DNA of 14,546 bases, from contig JAFATP010000019.1 of the NCBI GenBank assembly GCA_019243895.1, forward strand, positions 1 through 14,546. Reading direction: 5' to 3'. The notes beneath the pieces were generated by a model, which was given only the letters and a program-made list of their open reading frames with translations, searched no databases and was not told where the DNA came from. Positions 1 through 7,385 of this stretch are shown here, piece by piece. Position numbers and translations under genes: made by a program. Every line of letters starts with the position of its first letter. The stretch's first letter is position 1. Source of the DNA: Alphaproteobacteria bacterium. Lineage in GTDB: Bacteria > Pseudomonadota > Alphaproteobacteria > Rickettsiales > SXRF01.

Positions 1-3000
1 GGGTCGCTCACGCCCGAACAACGCCCCTTGTTTTTAGAGGCGTATAGCAAGATGGGCCACCTGTATGCCCTAAGCGCCTTGCTGGCGCGTGAGCGGTTTT
101 TCGATACGAAACGCGATGCGGACCAGCCGGTGCCGGGAAGTATTAAAGAATTTCTTGATTCTTTAAACGGCTCCAACGGCTCCATCGATGCCGCGATGGA
201 ACGGCTGAATAAGCCCGTTTTCGAAGTCACCATGACGGCGCATCCCACGAATACGAATCAACTGAAATCCATGAAGGCTCAGCGGCGACTTGGCATGGCT
301 TTACGCGCCTGTCAACACCACGGAGATGCACACGCCGATGAAATGATGACAGCATTAGCCGCCTTCATGAAAGAGCCGCTTTTAAAGCTCGATGAAAAGA
401 AAAATCCGGTGAACTTCACGGTGCGTGAGGAAACGGAGATGATGCTTTATTTCCTGCGCAATATTTATGATGACTTGCCCGCGGTTTATGAGCGGTTTGA
501 TCATGAGCTGAATGGATATGCCCAGAGTAAGAACCAAAAATATAATCCAGCGGCGCTCAACCTCAAATTAGTATTGGGCTCATGGGGTTCGGCAGGGGAC
601 AAAGACGGAAATTATAACATTTTTTCGGGGAACACGCTTCAGGCAGTAGCGCTGCACCGTTGTGCAGCCATGCAAGCCTATCAAGATTCCCTAAGCGAAA
701 TCTGCAGCCTTATGCCGGGCCATAGCGAGCTGCAAACCCTTCTGCACACCATAAAGGAGAAGACGGGCGAGTTAGAAATAATCTGTAATAATCTCGGCCG
801 CGCAACGACCAAAACCTCATTCTTGGAGCCAACGGTTTTTGATTCATGTATGCGGGCTATTGCCGAGGTGCATCCGCCCCAGGCTTTCATCGCGGACTTA
901 ACCGCCGCTTACGATGCTCCGGAGACGCCGGAACCAGCCAGGCGCGAGCTGCTATCGCTTATCCGCCGGGCGCGTACGTTCGGCTTCGGCTTCGGCAAAA
1001 TCGAATACCGTGAGACGGCTGACCAATACGAACGCGTGGTGGGGTTCCTGCTGCCGGAATATAACGCGCTGTTAAAAGAGGAGAAAGAGCATCCCGGAGC
1101 CGATAATTACATGGAGCGCAAGCGGGAGATGCTGGAGGAGCTCCTCAGCCGTCCGGACGCAGCCGATATCATCCGCCAGCATCGTGAGGCGGTGCAGTCG
1201 AAATTGGATGAAAGCGCCGCCACGCCTTACAGCGCGGAAAACGCAGCGTCGATTACCTATCACACCCTGAAGCGCATGGAGCTGGCACGCGAGTTTCCGG
1301 ATATGATCAAGGATAACGTGCTGGCCGAATGCCAAGGCGCGCATAACGCGCTCGAAGCATTGTTTATCCAAATGGCGGCGGCCAAGGACGGCAGGCGTCC
1401 GCTGCTTGGCATCGTTCCGCTGTTCGAAGATCCCGAAACCATGCAGAATGTCACCGGGATTATGAAGGGCATGCTGGATAGCCGGGCTTACCAGACGCAT
1501 CTGCAGGCGGTGGCCGATTTTCATCACGAGGGACGCAAAACGCAGCAGGTGCAAATCGCCCACAGCGATAACACACGGCGGGCGGGCATGATGGCGGCAC
1601 GCGGCTTTATTCATGGCGCGCATAAGCGATTGCGGGAATTATATCAGGATCCGCAATACTCTCATGTTGCTTTACAATTTTTCGAAGGCGGCAGCATTTC
1701 CGACGCCTATCGTAACGGCAAGCGCGCTATTTCCGAGAGCGTCGACGCTTTCAATATTCATGATTTCGCTAAATTCACCTTTCAGGGAGGCGATCTGCTC
1801 AACTATTTCAACCAGCCGATCTCAACCGCGCGGTTATTTACGCGCAACTTCACCCACTGCGCGGCAGGCCCGGGGCACAAAGACACTCTGCCGGACGAAA
1901 ATGGCAAAAAAGGGACGTATGGCATAGTGAAAATTGTTGAACCTGAAAGGCGCGCGCGCCTGGACGATATAATCGACAACGTGGCAATTGAAGGGCTGGT
2001 TGAAACGCTTAAGGATTATCAGCGCGACGATTTTCCCAAGAAGGGCGATACCATCCCCAACCGCATGGGCGCGCTGCTGGCTGCACTGGATTATAAAATT
2101 AAAAGCGATGCCGGCACTGCCGGATCGCGCGGCGCCCGCGGGCAGAGCGCGATCGCACTCGCGCCGCCATCCCGTGTCCAGCTGGGCTTTTTGCAGCCGG
2201 TGCAACCTGAAAATATGCGTACCATTTCTTTCAGCAAAGCATTTCAGGATGAAGGGCTTGACCCGACCATCATCGGCACCATACGCCTGCCGGAGCATGT
2301 CACGCAGGCTATTCAAAACAAGATCATCAGCTTACGTGAAGAAACCGAGATCACCCCGGCGGAAAAGGACTTCCTCAAAGTATTCCAGCAGCCTGCCATT
2401 CAGACAGGCGAGACATACCTGCCGCAAGCGGCATTCAATATCCTTTTTCACCATTCGCCGGCATTCCGCGATGCGATGGATCGCTTAAGCCACGCCAGCG
2501 CCGTCACCGATCTTACCAGCCTCAACTGGTATGAAAAGGAGTTACGCAGGAAGGATTATCCGGCGCCGCAAGAGCCGCAAAAAGATTCCGGTGACACCGA
2601 GGAAATCACCCAGGAGAAAAATCAGCGCTACGCGGATTCGCTGAGCGCGCCCCGGCACCGGCAGTGGGCGATGGATTATATTAAGCATCTGCGCAATACC
2701 TATCGCGTAGCGGCGGCTTCGGGCTGGGCGGCATTAAACGCGCTGAAGAACGGGAACGGGAACGGGAAAGCTGAGGCAATCAATGACTCCGGGTCACTCA
2801 GCTTTACCGATATGGTGAAAAGCAAGGATTTCTCCGCGGAGCAACGCCGCATCGGCGTGACTACGGCGCTGAAACGCATAAACGATGATTTAATCACCAA
2901 GGACGCTTACCGGGATATGCTGACCCTGCATGGCAGCGATGAAGACCCGTTGTGGGGCTCCGATAGACTCACACTGCGCCTGCTGGCCAACGCCGGCAAT

Positions 3001-3081
3001 AACGTCATGCACGGCCGCAGCCTGGGCGCCGATGACATCCGCTACGGCAAGACGCTCGCCGGTATGACTATGGCGGCCTAA
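1..3081 (+). CDS. ppc: Divergent phosphoenolpyruvate carboxylase-like protein, 5'-partial
   Basis: Family role: PEP carboxylase makes oxaloacetate from PEP and bicarbonate in the cytoplasm, refilling the TCA cycle. The frame is open from base 1, so the true start lies upstream. Numbering here begins at the TTG codon at 28, giving 1017 residues. Family landmarks appear in order: TAHPT with His72 (E. coli His138; the offset of about 66 residues fits the missing N-terminus), GSWGSAGDKDGN at 184-195, KIEYRE at 324-329, PLFE at 464-467, HSDNTRRAG at 512-520, GGSI at 554-557, GSR with Arg701, and MRTI with Arg731. Several catalytic positions differ: Lys546 aligns to Arg517, His579 to Phe551, Arg581 to Glu553 and Arg587 to Asp559. 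There are also linker insertions, and the usual C-terminal QNTG-like end is absent. Base and codon use looks more A/T-rich (many TTA and ATA codons) than its neighbours. Family assignment is solid; PEPC activity is doubtful. Confidence 0.8.
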   Translation, partial: GSLTPEQRPLFLEAYSKMGHLYALSALLARERFFDTKRDADQPVPGSIKEFLDSLNGSNGSIDAAMERLNKPVFEVTMTAHPTNTNQLKSMKAQRRLGMALRACQHHGDAHADEMMTALAAFMKEPLLKLDEKKNPVNFTVREETEMMLYFLRNIYDDLPAVYERFDHELNGYAQSKNQKYNPAALNLKLVLGSWGSAGDKDGNYNIFSGNTLQAVALHRCAAMQAYQDSLSEICSLMPGHSELQTLLHTIKEKTGELEIICNNLGRATTKTSFLEPTVFDSCMRAIAEVHPPQAFIADLTAAYDAPETPEPARRELLSLIRRARTFGFGFGKIEYRETADQYERVVGFLLPEYNALLKEEKEHPGADNYMERKREMLEELLSRPDAADIIRQHREAVQSKLDESAATPYSAENAASITYHTLKRMELAREFPDMIKDNVLAECQGAHNALEALFIQMAAAKDGRRPLLGIVPLFEDPETMQNVTGIMKGMLDSRAYQTHLQAVADFHHEGRKTQQVQIAHSDNTRRAGMMAARGFIHGAHKRLRELYQDPQYSHVALQFFEGGSISDAYRNGKRAISESVDAFNIHDFAKFTFQGGDLLNYFNQPISTARLFTRNFTHCAAGPGHKDTLPDENGKKGTYGIVKIVEPERRARLDDIIDNVAIEGLVETLKDYQRDDFPKKGDTIPNRMGALLAALDYKIKSDAGTAGSRGARGQSAIALAPPSRVQLGFLQPVQPENMRTISFSKAFQDEGLDPTIIGTIRLPEHVTQAIQNKIISLREETEITPAEKDFLKVFQQPAIQTGETYLPQAAFNILFHHSPAFRDAMDRLSHASAVTDLTSLNWYEKELRRKDYPAPQEPQKDSGDTEEITQEKNQRYADSLSAPRHRQWAMDYIKHLRNTYRVAAASGWAALNALKNGNGNGKAEAINDSGSLSFTDMVKSKDFSAEQRRIGVTTALKRINDDLITKDAYRDMLTLHGSDEDPLWGSDRLTLRLLANAGNNVMHGRSLGADDIRYGKTLAGMTMAA
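2749..2766 (+). repeat. AACGGG hexamer, three tandem copies
   Basis: Three perfect copies of AACGGG run in frame inside the PEPC-like gene and encode Asn-Gly-Asn-Gly-Asn-Gly in a probable surface linker. A change in copy number would keep the frame. Confidence 0.8.
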
Positions 3082-3085
3082 CGCA

Positions 3086-3880
3086 TCAGGCGGCTCCTGC
3101 ACGCACCGTTCGAATGCTCCTGGCCAGGCCGGTGGCATCATCGGTTTCCACCACCACCCCGCACAGCGTGCCTTCGCCGCTCGCCGGTTCCATGCGCGCC
3201 TTGGGAATTTTGGTGAGGAAGCGCGTCAGCGGCCCTTCGGGCGCAAAGCCGATGATCGAGTTATAATCCCCGCACATGCCGGCATCGGTCAGATAGGCCG
3301 TGCCTTTCGGCAGCAGCCGCGCGTCCGCCGTGGGAACGTGCGTGTGGCTACCCACCACCAGGCTCACCCGCCCGTCCAGATAGAGGCCCATCGCGTTTTT
3401 CTCCGACGTGGCCTCGGCATGCATGTCCACCAGGATCGCTTGCGCTGCCCCGCCCAGGCGCACGCTTTCCAGCACCGCGTCGGCGGTGGCGAACGGGCAC
3501 GCCGCGTGCTCCTTGTGGAACACCTGTCCCAGCAGGTGCAGCACCAGCACTTTTCTGCCGTCCCTGGCCGGAAAAACGCCATGGCCCGCTCCCGGTGCGG
3601 CGGCCGGGAAATTAGCAGGGCGCAGCAGGCGCTTTTCCTGGGCCAGATACGGTACGATTTCCTTCTGATCCCAGATATGGTCGCCGCCGGTAAGCACATC
3701 CACGCCGGCGTTCAGGAATTCCCGCGCCACTTCCGGCGAGACGCCGAAGCCGCCCGCGGCGTTATCGACGCTGACCACCACGAAATCCAGCGCGTGCTCT
3801 TTCACCAGTCCCGGCAGATGCTTCAGCACCGCCTCGCGGCCGGACCGCCCCACCACATCCCCGCAAAATAACAGTTTCAT
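3086..3880 (-). CDS. TIGR00282/YmdB-family metallophosphoesterase
   Basis: This 264-residue protein has the usual length of the YmdB/TIGR00282 family, cytoplasmic dinuclear-metal phosphodiesterases; the Bacillus member hydrolyses cyclic nucleotides. Conserved blocks in order: LFCGDVVGRSGR (Asp8), NAAGGFG (Asn40), HIWDQKE (His68), DMHAEATSEK (His154), GSHTHVPTAD (His179, His181) and TDAGMCGDYNSIIGF (199-213). Two expected metal ligands are altered: the Glu before Asn40 is Asp39, and the Asn before His68 is Asp67. I checked both codons on the minus strand. The ATG at 3880 is chosen because the protein begins at the normal MK-hydrophobic-GD block; the upstream Shine-Dalgarno is weak. It is convergent with the PEPC-like gene (4 bp apart) and divergent from rarA. 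Family call is strong; the physiological substrate is unknown. Confidence 0.9.
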   Translation of the reverse strand: MKLLFCGDVVGRSGREAVLKHLPGLVKEHALDFVVVSVDNAAGGFGVSPEVAREFLNAGVDVLTGGDHIWDQKEIVPYLAQEKRLLRPANFPAAAPGAGHGVFPARDGRKVLVLHLLGQVFHKEHAACPFATADAVLESVRLGGAAQAILVDMHAEATSEKNAMGLYLDGRVSLVVGSHTHVPTADARLLPKGTAYLTDAGMCGDYNSIIGFAPEGPLTRFLTKIPKARMEPASGEGTLCGVVVETDDATGLARSIRTVRAGAA

Positions 3881-3907
3881 GGTTTAAACCTATGGGATAG
3901 CCTAGGC
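3881..3907. promoter_or_regulatory. Three adjoining palindromes in the divergent gap
   Basis: The 40-bp gap between two divergent start codons holds GGTTTAAACC (3881-3890, perfect, directly next to the metallophosphoesterase ATG), CTATGGGATAG (3890-3900, 4-bp arms around GGG) and GCCTAGGC (3900-3907, perfect). They abut one another. No convincing -35/-10 pair is visible for either gene, so this is a candidate shared operator region and no more. Confidence 0.4.
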
Positions 3908-3920
3908 AGATACAAGCAGT

Positions 3921-5216
3921 ATGGCCGATTTATTCGATCCCCTGACCGCTTCCAGCGCGCCGCTGGCGGACCGGTTGCGCCCGCGAACGCTCGCCGATAT
4001 CGTGGGGCAGGAAGACGTGCTGGGCGAAGGCAGCCTGATTGCGCAGATGCTGGAGACCGGGCATTATGCCTCGCTGCTGCTGTGGGGCCCTCCCGGCTGC
4101 GGCAAAACCACGCTGGCGCGGTTGATCGCCGGGCAGAGCGGCTATGCGTTCGAGCCGGTATCCGCCGTGGCCTCGGGCGTGGCGGAACTCAAGGCGATTT
4201 TCGAGCGCGCCAAGGGCCGCGCCCTGCAAGGCGTGCGCACGCTGGCGTTCATCGATGAAATTCATCGCTTCAACCGCGCGCAGCAGGACGTGCTGCTGCC
4301 CTACGTGGAAAACGGCACGGTGCTGCTGATCGGCGCCACCACCGAAAATCCTTCGTTCGAATTGAACGGCGCGCTGCTCTCCAGGCTGCATGTGATCGTG
4401 CTGAAGCGGCTGACGGAGGCGGCGCTCCTGCAACTGCTGCAGCGCGCGGAAAGCGCGATGGACAAATCCCTGCCCCTGACGCCGGACGCCCGCGAGCGGC
4501 TGATCGGCATGGCGGACGGCGACGGCCGCGCGCTGCTCAATTTCGCCGAGATGCTGTTTGCGCATAAAGGCAAAACGCTGGACGCCGAGGCGCTGATCAA
4601 ATTCGTGCAGAAGCGCGCGCCGCTTTACGACAAGAAACAGGAAGGGCATTACAACCTCATCAGCGCGCTGCATAAATCCCTGCGCGGCTCAGACCCGGAC
4701 GCGGCGCTTTACTGGTTCTGCCGCATGATCGAGGGCGGCGAGGCGCCGCTTTACATCGCGCGGCGCATGGTGCGCTTCGCGGTGGAGGATATCGGGCTGG
4801 CTGACCCGCAGGCGCTGGTGCAGGCCAATGCGGCGAAGGAAGCGTATGACTTCCTGGGCAGCCCGGAGGGCGAGCTGGCGCTGGCGCAGGCGGTGATTTA
4901 CCTGGCCACCGCCCCGAAATCCAACGCCGCCTACACGGCTTACGGCGCCGCCGGCCGGGATGCCGCCGGCACCGGTTCGCTGATGCCGCCGATGCATATC
5001 CTGAATGCACCCACCAAGCTGATGAAGCAGCTTGGCTACAGCAAGGGCTATGAATATGACCACGGCACCGAGGAGGCCTTTTCCGGGCAGCATTATTTCC
5101 CGGAAACCATGGGCCGCAAGACTTATTACCGCCCCACCGAGCGCGGCTTCGAGCGCGAGATCATCAAGCGGCTGGAGTATTGGCAGAAGCTGCGCGAAAA
5201 AAAACAGGCGGAGTAA
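3921..5216 (+). CDS. rarA: Replication-associated recombination protein A (RarA/MgsA) AAA+ ATPase
   Basis: RarA is a homologue of eukaryotic WRNIP1/Mgs1: a clamp-loader-like AAA+ ATPase that acts at stalled replication forks with SSB. At 431 residues it is a normal size. Visible parts are the N-terminal PLADRLRPRTLADIVGQ block (14-30), Walker A GPPGCGKTT (56-64), Walker B LAFIDEIHRF (108-117), sensor 1 GATTENPSF (138-146) and the SR arginine-finger region (154-155). The C-terminal half holds the family's helical and tetramerisation region, with YDKKQEGHYNLISALHKSLR, DAALYWFCRMIEGGE and VRFAVEDIGLADP. The start is the only ATG that precedes the conserved N-terminal block; no strong Shine-Dalgarno is seen. 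Its stop lies 2 bp from the leuA stop on the other strand, so there is no room for a separate terminator between the two genes. High confidence. Confidence 0.97.
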   Translation: MADLFDPLTASSAPLADRLRPRTLADIVGQEDVLGEGSLIAQMLETGHYASLLLWGPPGCGKTTLARLIAGQSGYAFEPVSAVASGVAELKAIFERAKGRALQGVRTLAFIDEIHRFNRAQQDVLLPYVENGTVLLIGATTENPSFELNGALLSRLHVIVLKRLTEAALLQLLQRAESAMDKSLPLTPDARERLIGMADGDGRALLNFAEMLFAHKGKTLDAEALIKFVQKRAPLYDKKQEGHYNLISALHKSLRGSDPDAALYWFCRMIEGGEAPLYIARRMVRFAVEDIGLADPQALVQANAAKEAYDFLGSPEGELALAQAVIYLATAPKSNAAYTAYGAAGRDAAGTGSLMPPMHILNAPTKLMKQLGYSKGYEYDHGTEEAFSGQHYFPETMGRKTYYRPTERGFEREIIKRLEYWQKLREKKQAE

Positions 5217-5218
5217 GC

Positions 5219-6760
5219 TTAGCGCGCCTCGGTGAGATGGATTTTCCGGCTGCTCTCCAGCATTTTCAGCTTGGAGAGCGCGTTGATATAAGCCAGCGCC
5301 GAGGCCGCCAGCGTGTCGATATTGGCGCCGTGGCCGTTGACGATGCGCCCCTCGGGCGTTTCCAGCCGCACCGTGACTTCCGCCTGCGCGTCAGTATCCA
5401 TGGTGATGGCGTTCACCTGGTAAAGCTTCAGCCGCGCCTCGTGCGGCACCAGCGCGGCGATGGCCTTGAACACCGCGTCCACCGGGCCGTTGCCTTCCAT
5501 GGTGACGCGGCGCACCTCGCCGTCCACGCGCAGCGCCAGCATCGCCGTCTGCGGGCCCAGCGTGCCGCAGGTGATGTGCAGCGATTCCAGCTGGATGGCA
5601 TCGCTCTTGGCCGATTCCATGTCCAGCAGCGCGTAGATGTCTTCGTCGTAAATATCCTTTTTGCGGTCGGCCAGCGCCTTGAAGCGGTGGAACACCTCCT
5701 CGAAGCCGTTATCGCCGATCTGAATGCCGATCTCGGAGAGCTTCTCGCGGAAGGCGTGGCGGCCGGAATGCTTGCCCAGCACCAGGTTATTGCGGGAGAG
5801 CCCCACCGATTCGGGCGTCATGATCTCATAGGTGAGCGCGTTTTTCAGAATGCCGTCCTGATGAATGCCGGATTCATGGGCAAAGGCGTTGGCGCCGACG
5901 ATGGCCTTGTTCACCTGCACCATGGCGCCGGTGATGCTCTGCACCAGCTTGCTGGCGCGCATGATATGCGTGGTGTCGATGCCGGTTTCCAGCCCGAACA
6001 GATCCTTGCGCACCTTAAGCGCCATCACCACCTCTTCCAGCGAAGCGTTGCCCGCCCGCTCGCCGATGCCGTTGATGGTGCACTCCACCTGGCGCGCGCC
6101 GGCCAGCACCCCCGCCAGCGAATTGGCGGTGGCAAGGCCCAAGTCGTTCTGGCAATGCACGGAGATCACCGCCTTGTCGATGCCGGGCACGTTGTTTTTC
6201 AGGTAAGCGATCAGCGCGCCGTAATCCGCCGGCGTGGCATAGCCCACCGTGTCCGGGATGTTCACCGTGGCGGCGCCCGCCTTGATGGCGGTCTCCACCG
6301 CCTTGCACAGATAATCGCGGTCGCTGCGCGTGGCATCCATCGCCGACCATTCCACGTTGTCGGTGAAGCGCCGCGCCAGCGTCACCGTGTCGCGGATGAT
6401 CTCCAGCACCTGCTCGCGGGTGAGGCGGAACTGGTATTGCAGATGGATGTCGCTGGTGGAGATGAAGGTGTGAATGCGCGGCTGCCGGGCAGGCTTCAAC
6501 GCTTCGGCGGCCCGCTCGATATCGCCCGGCTTGGCGCGCGCCAGCGAACATACCACGGCATTTCTGGTGCGCTCGGCGATGGCGCGCACCGCCTGGAAAT
6601 CGCCCTCGCTGGCTTGGGCGAAGCCCGCCTCGATCACGTCCACGCCCATCGCGTCCAGCGCATCGGCCACCAGGAGCTTTTCCTCCAGGTTCATGGACAT
6701 GCCGGGCGACTGCTCGCCGTCGCGCAGCGTGGTGTCGAAGATGATGATGCGGCTGGTCAT
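5219..6760 (-). CDS. leuA: 2-isopropylmalate synthase
   Basis: LeuA condenses acetyl-CoA with 2-oxoisovalerate, the first committed step of leucine synthesis, in the cytoplasm. The 513-residue length is normal and includes the C-terminal leucine-sensing regulatory domain (roughly residues 390-513). Motifs: FDTTLRDGEQSPG (8-20, with Arg13 and Asp14), GARQVECTINGIGERAGNAS (221-240), AHESGIHQDG and LGKHSGRHAF. The metal-binding HCHND block reads HCQND here (His202, Gln204), and the block usually written with SxEDA reads SAMDA (Met141). Some IPMS lineages may share these forms. The ATG is fixed by the conserved N-terminus starting five residues later. It overlaps the toxin stop codon by 4 bp (ATGA) and has no well-spaced Shine-Dalgarno, so translation is probably coupled to the toxin gene. 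ilvC lies upstream beyond the toxin-antitoxin pair. Confidence 0.95.
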   Translation of the reverse strand: MTSRIIIFDTTLRDGEQSPGMSMNLEEKLLVADALDAMGVDVIEAGFAQASEGDFQAVRAIAERTRNAVVCSLARAKPGDIERAAEALKPARQPRIHTFISTSDIHLQYQFRLTREQVLEIIRDTVTLARRFTDNVEWSAMDATRSDRDYLCKAVETAIKAGAATVNIPDTVGYATPADYGALIAYLKNNVPGIDKAVISVHCQNDLGLATANSLAGVLAGARQVECTINGIGERAGNASLEEVVMALKVRKDLFGLETGIDTTHIMRASKLVQSITGAMVQVNKAIVGANAFAHESGIHQDGILKNALTYEIMTPESVGLSRNNLVLGKHSGRHAFREKLSEIGIQIGDNGFEEVFHRFKALADRKKDIYDEDIYALLDMESAKSDAIQLESLHITCGTLGPQTAMLALRVDGEVRRVTMEGNGPVDAVFKAIAALVPHEARLKLYQVNAITMDTDAQAEVTVRLETPEGRIVNGHGANIDTLAASALAYINALSKLKMLESSRKIHLTEAR

Positions 6761-7137
6761 GACCCTATTAATAGGGTCTTTATGGGATAGGCTGCAAGAC
6801 GTTTGTCGCCGGTAACCAGCGTCAATTTTTCGGTTTTCGCCTGCGCCGCTAGCATGCGGTCGAACGGATCGCCGTGCAGCCGGTGCAAGCTGCGCAGCGC
6901 ATAGACGTGAGATTCCTTTACCGGCAGGCAGTCAAAGCCCAGCCGGGGAAGTGTCTCGAAGAAGTCCTCCGGCAGCGCCAGCTTGCCCTTGCCTTGCTTG
7001 ATGGAAAGCTCCCACGGGGTTATTACGCTGTACCACACCGGCACGGAGGGATCCTTAAGCATGGCCAGCGCAGGCTTAGGCAGCTTTTCATTTTCCTGCC
7101 GAAACCATAAAAGAACGTTGCTATCCAGCAGGTACAT
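6757..7137 (-). CDS. vapC: VapC-type PIN-domain toxin
   Basis: PIN toxins are Mg2+-dependent ribonucleases that cut RNA unless bound by the partner antitoxin. The 126-residue protein has the acidic PIN set: LLDSNVLLW (Asp5), TPWELSIKQGKGKL (Glu43), HGDPFDRMLAAQA (Asp90, Asp93) and LVTGDKRL (Asp111). The DPFDR block places it in the PIN subgroup typified by Sll0205-like toxins, which usually pair with Phd/YefM-type antitoxins, as here. All acidic residues are intact, so the toxin is probably functional. Its ATG overlaps the antitoxin stop by one base (TAATG). Its TGA overlaps the leuA ATG. The last codons lie within a perfect 18-bp palindrome. No transposase or other sign of recent insertion adjoins the pair. 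Confidence 0.92.
   Translation of the reverse strand: MYLLDSNVLLWFRQENEKLPKPALAMLKDPSVPVWYSVITPWELSIKQGKGKLALPEDFFETLPRLGFDCLPVKESHVYALRSLHRLHGDPFDRMLAAQAKTEKLTLVTGDKRLAAYPIKTLLIGS
6761..6778. repeat. Perfect 18-bp palindrome at the vapC/leuA junction
   Basis: GACCCTATTAATAGGGTC reads the same on both strands with no spacer. It lies in the last codons of vapC and ends directly against the leuA ATG (6760-6758 on the minus strand). It could be a protein-binding site. As RNA it would fold poorly without a loop, but a partly opened stem would cover the GGG just upstream of the leuA start. Confidence 0.75.
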
Positions 7138-7376
7138 TACTCTTGCGGATATTCATCGGTTTCAAACCATTCGTCCGGCATCGGTTGGTCGAAATCGTCC
7201 GGCATGACGAATTTATCTTTCATATCCCCGGAGATACGCTTTTTCGGCTTTGGCGGCGCCATCAGCGCAGCCACCGGCTTTCCGCTGGAAGTGATGATGA
7301 TCTCTTCCCCCGCCGCCACCTTTTTCAACAGGCGCGAGAGATGGGTCTTTGCTTCATGAACGGATACATGCTGCAT
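7137..7376 (-). CDS. vapB: Phd/YefM-type antitoxin of the PIN toxin
   Basis: This 79-residue protein has the typical N-terminal Phd/YefM DNA-binding fold: MQHVSVHEAKTHLSRLLKKV, then GEEIIITSSGKPVAALMAPP (23-42). The acidic C-terminal tail (DKFVMPDDFDQPMPDEWFETDEY, about 54-76) is the part that normally wraps around and blocks the toxin. It should bind and neutralise the PIN toxin and, with it, repress the operon. The start is certain because HVSVHEAKTHLSRLL is the usual second-codon-onward sequence of the family. There is no Shine-Dalgarno; the promoter lies so close that the mRNA is probably leaderless. The stop TAA shares one base with the toxin ATG. The symbol vapB is used by context; by fold it is a Phd/YefM protein. 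Confidence 0.92.
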   Translation of the reverse strand: MQHVSVHEAKTHLSRLLKKVAAGEEIIITSSGKPVAALMAPPKPKKRISGDMKDKFVMPDDFDQPMPDEWFETDEYPQE

Positions 7377-7385
7377 AACAGCCAG

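Noticed and set aside
3338..3871. Long plus-strand open frames opposite the metallophosphoesterase, murJ and glyA
   Set aside because: All are antisense to well-supported genes, lack family motifs and have the skewed composition expected of shadow frames.
5180..6790. A 536-codon open frame on the plus strand opposite leuA
   Set aside because: It lies antisense to a clear LeuA, has no recognisable domain and is full of His/Arg/Gly/Asp typical of the reverse of a high-G+C gene. Its length reflects stop-codon scarcity on that strand.
3891..6790. Decamer TATGGGATAG at both 3891-3900 and 6781-6790
   Set aside because: One copy lies in vapC coding sequence and the other in an intergenic dyad. The surrounding bases differ, so it is probably chance.
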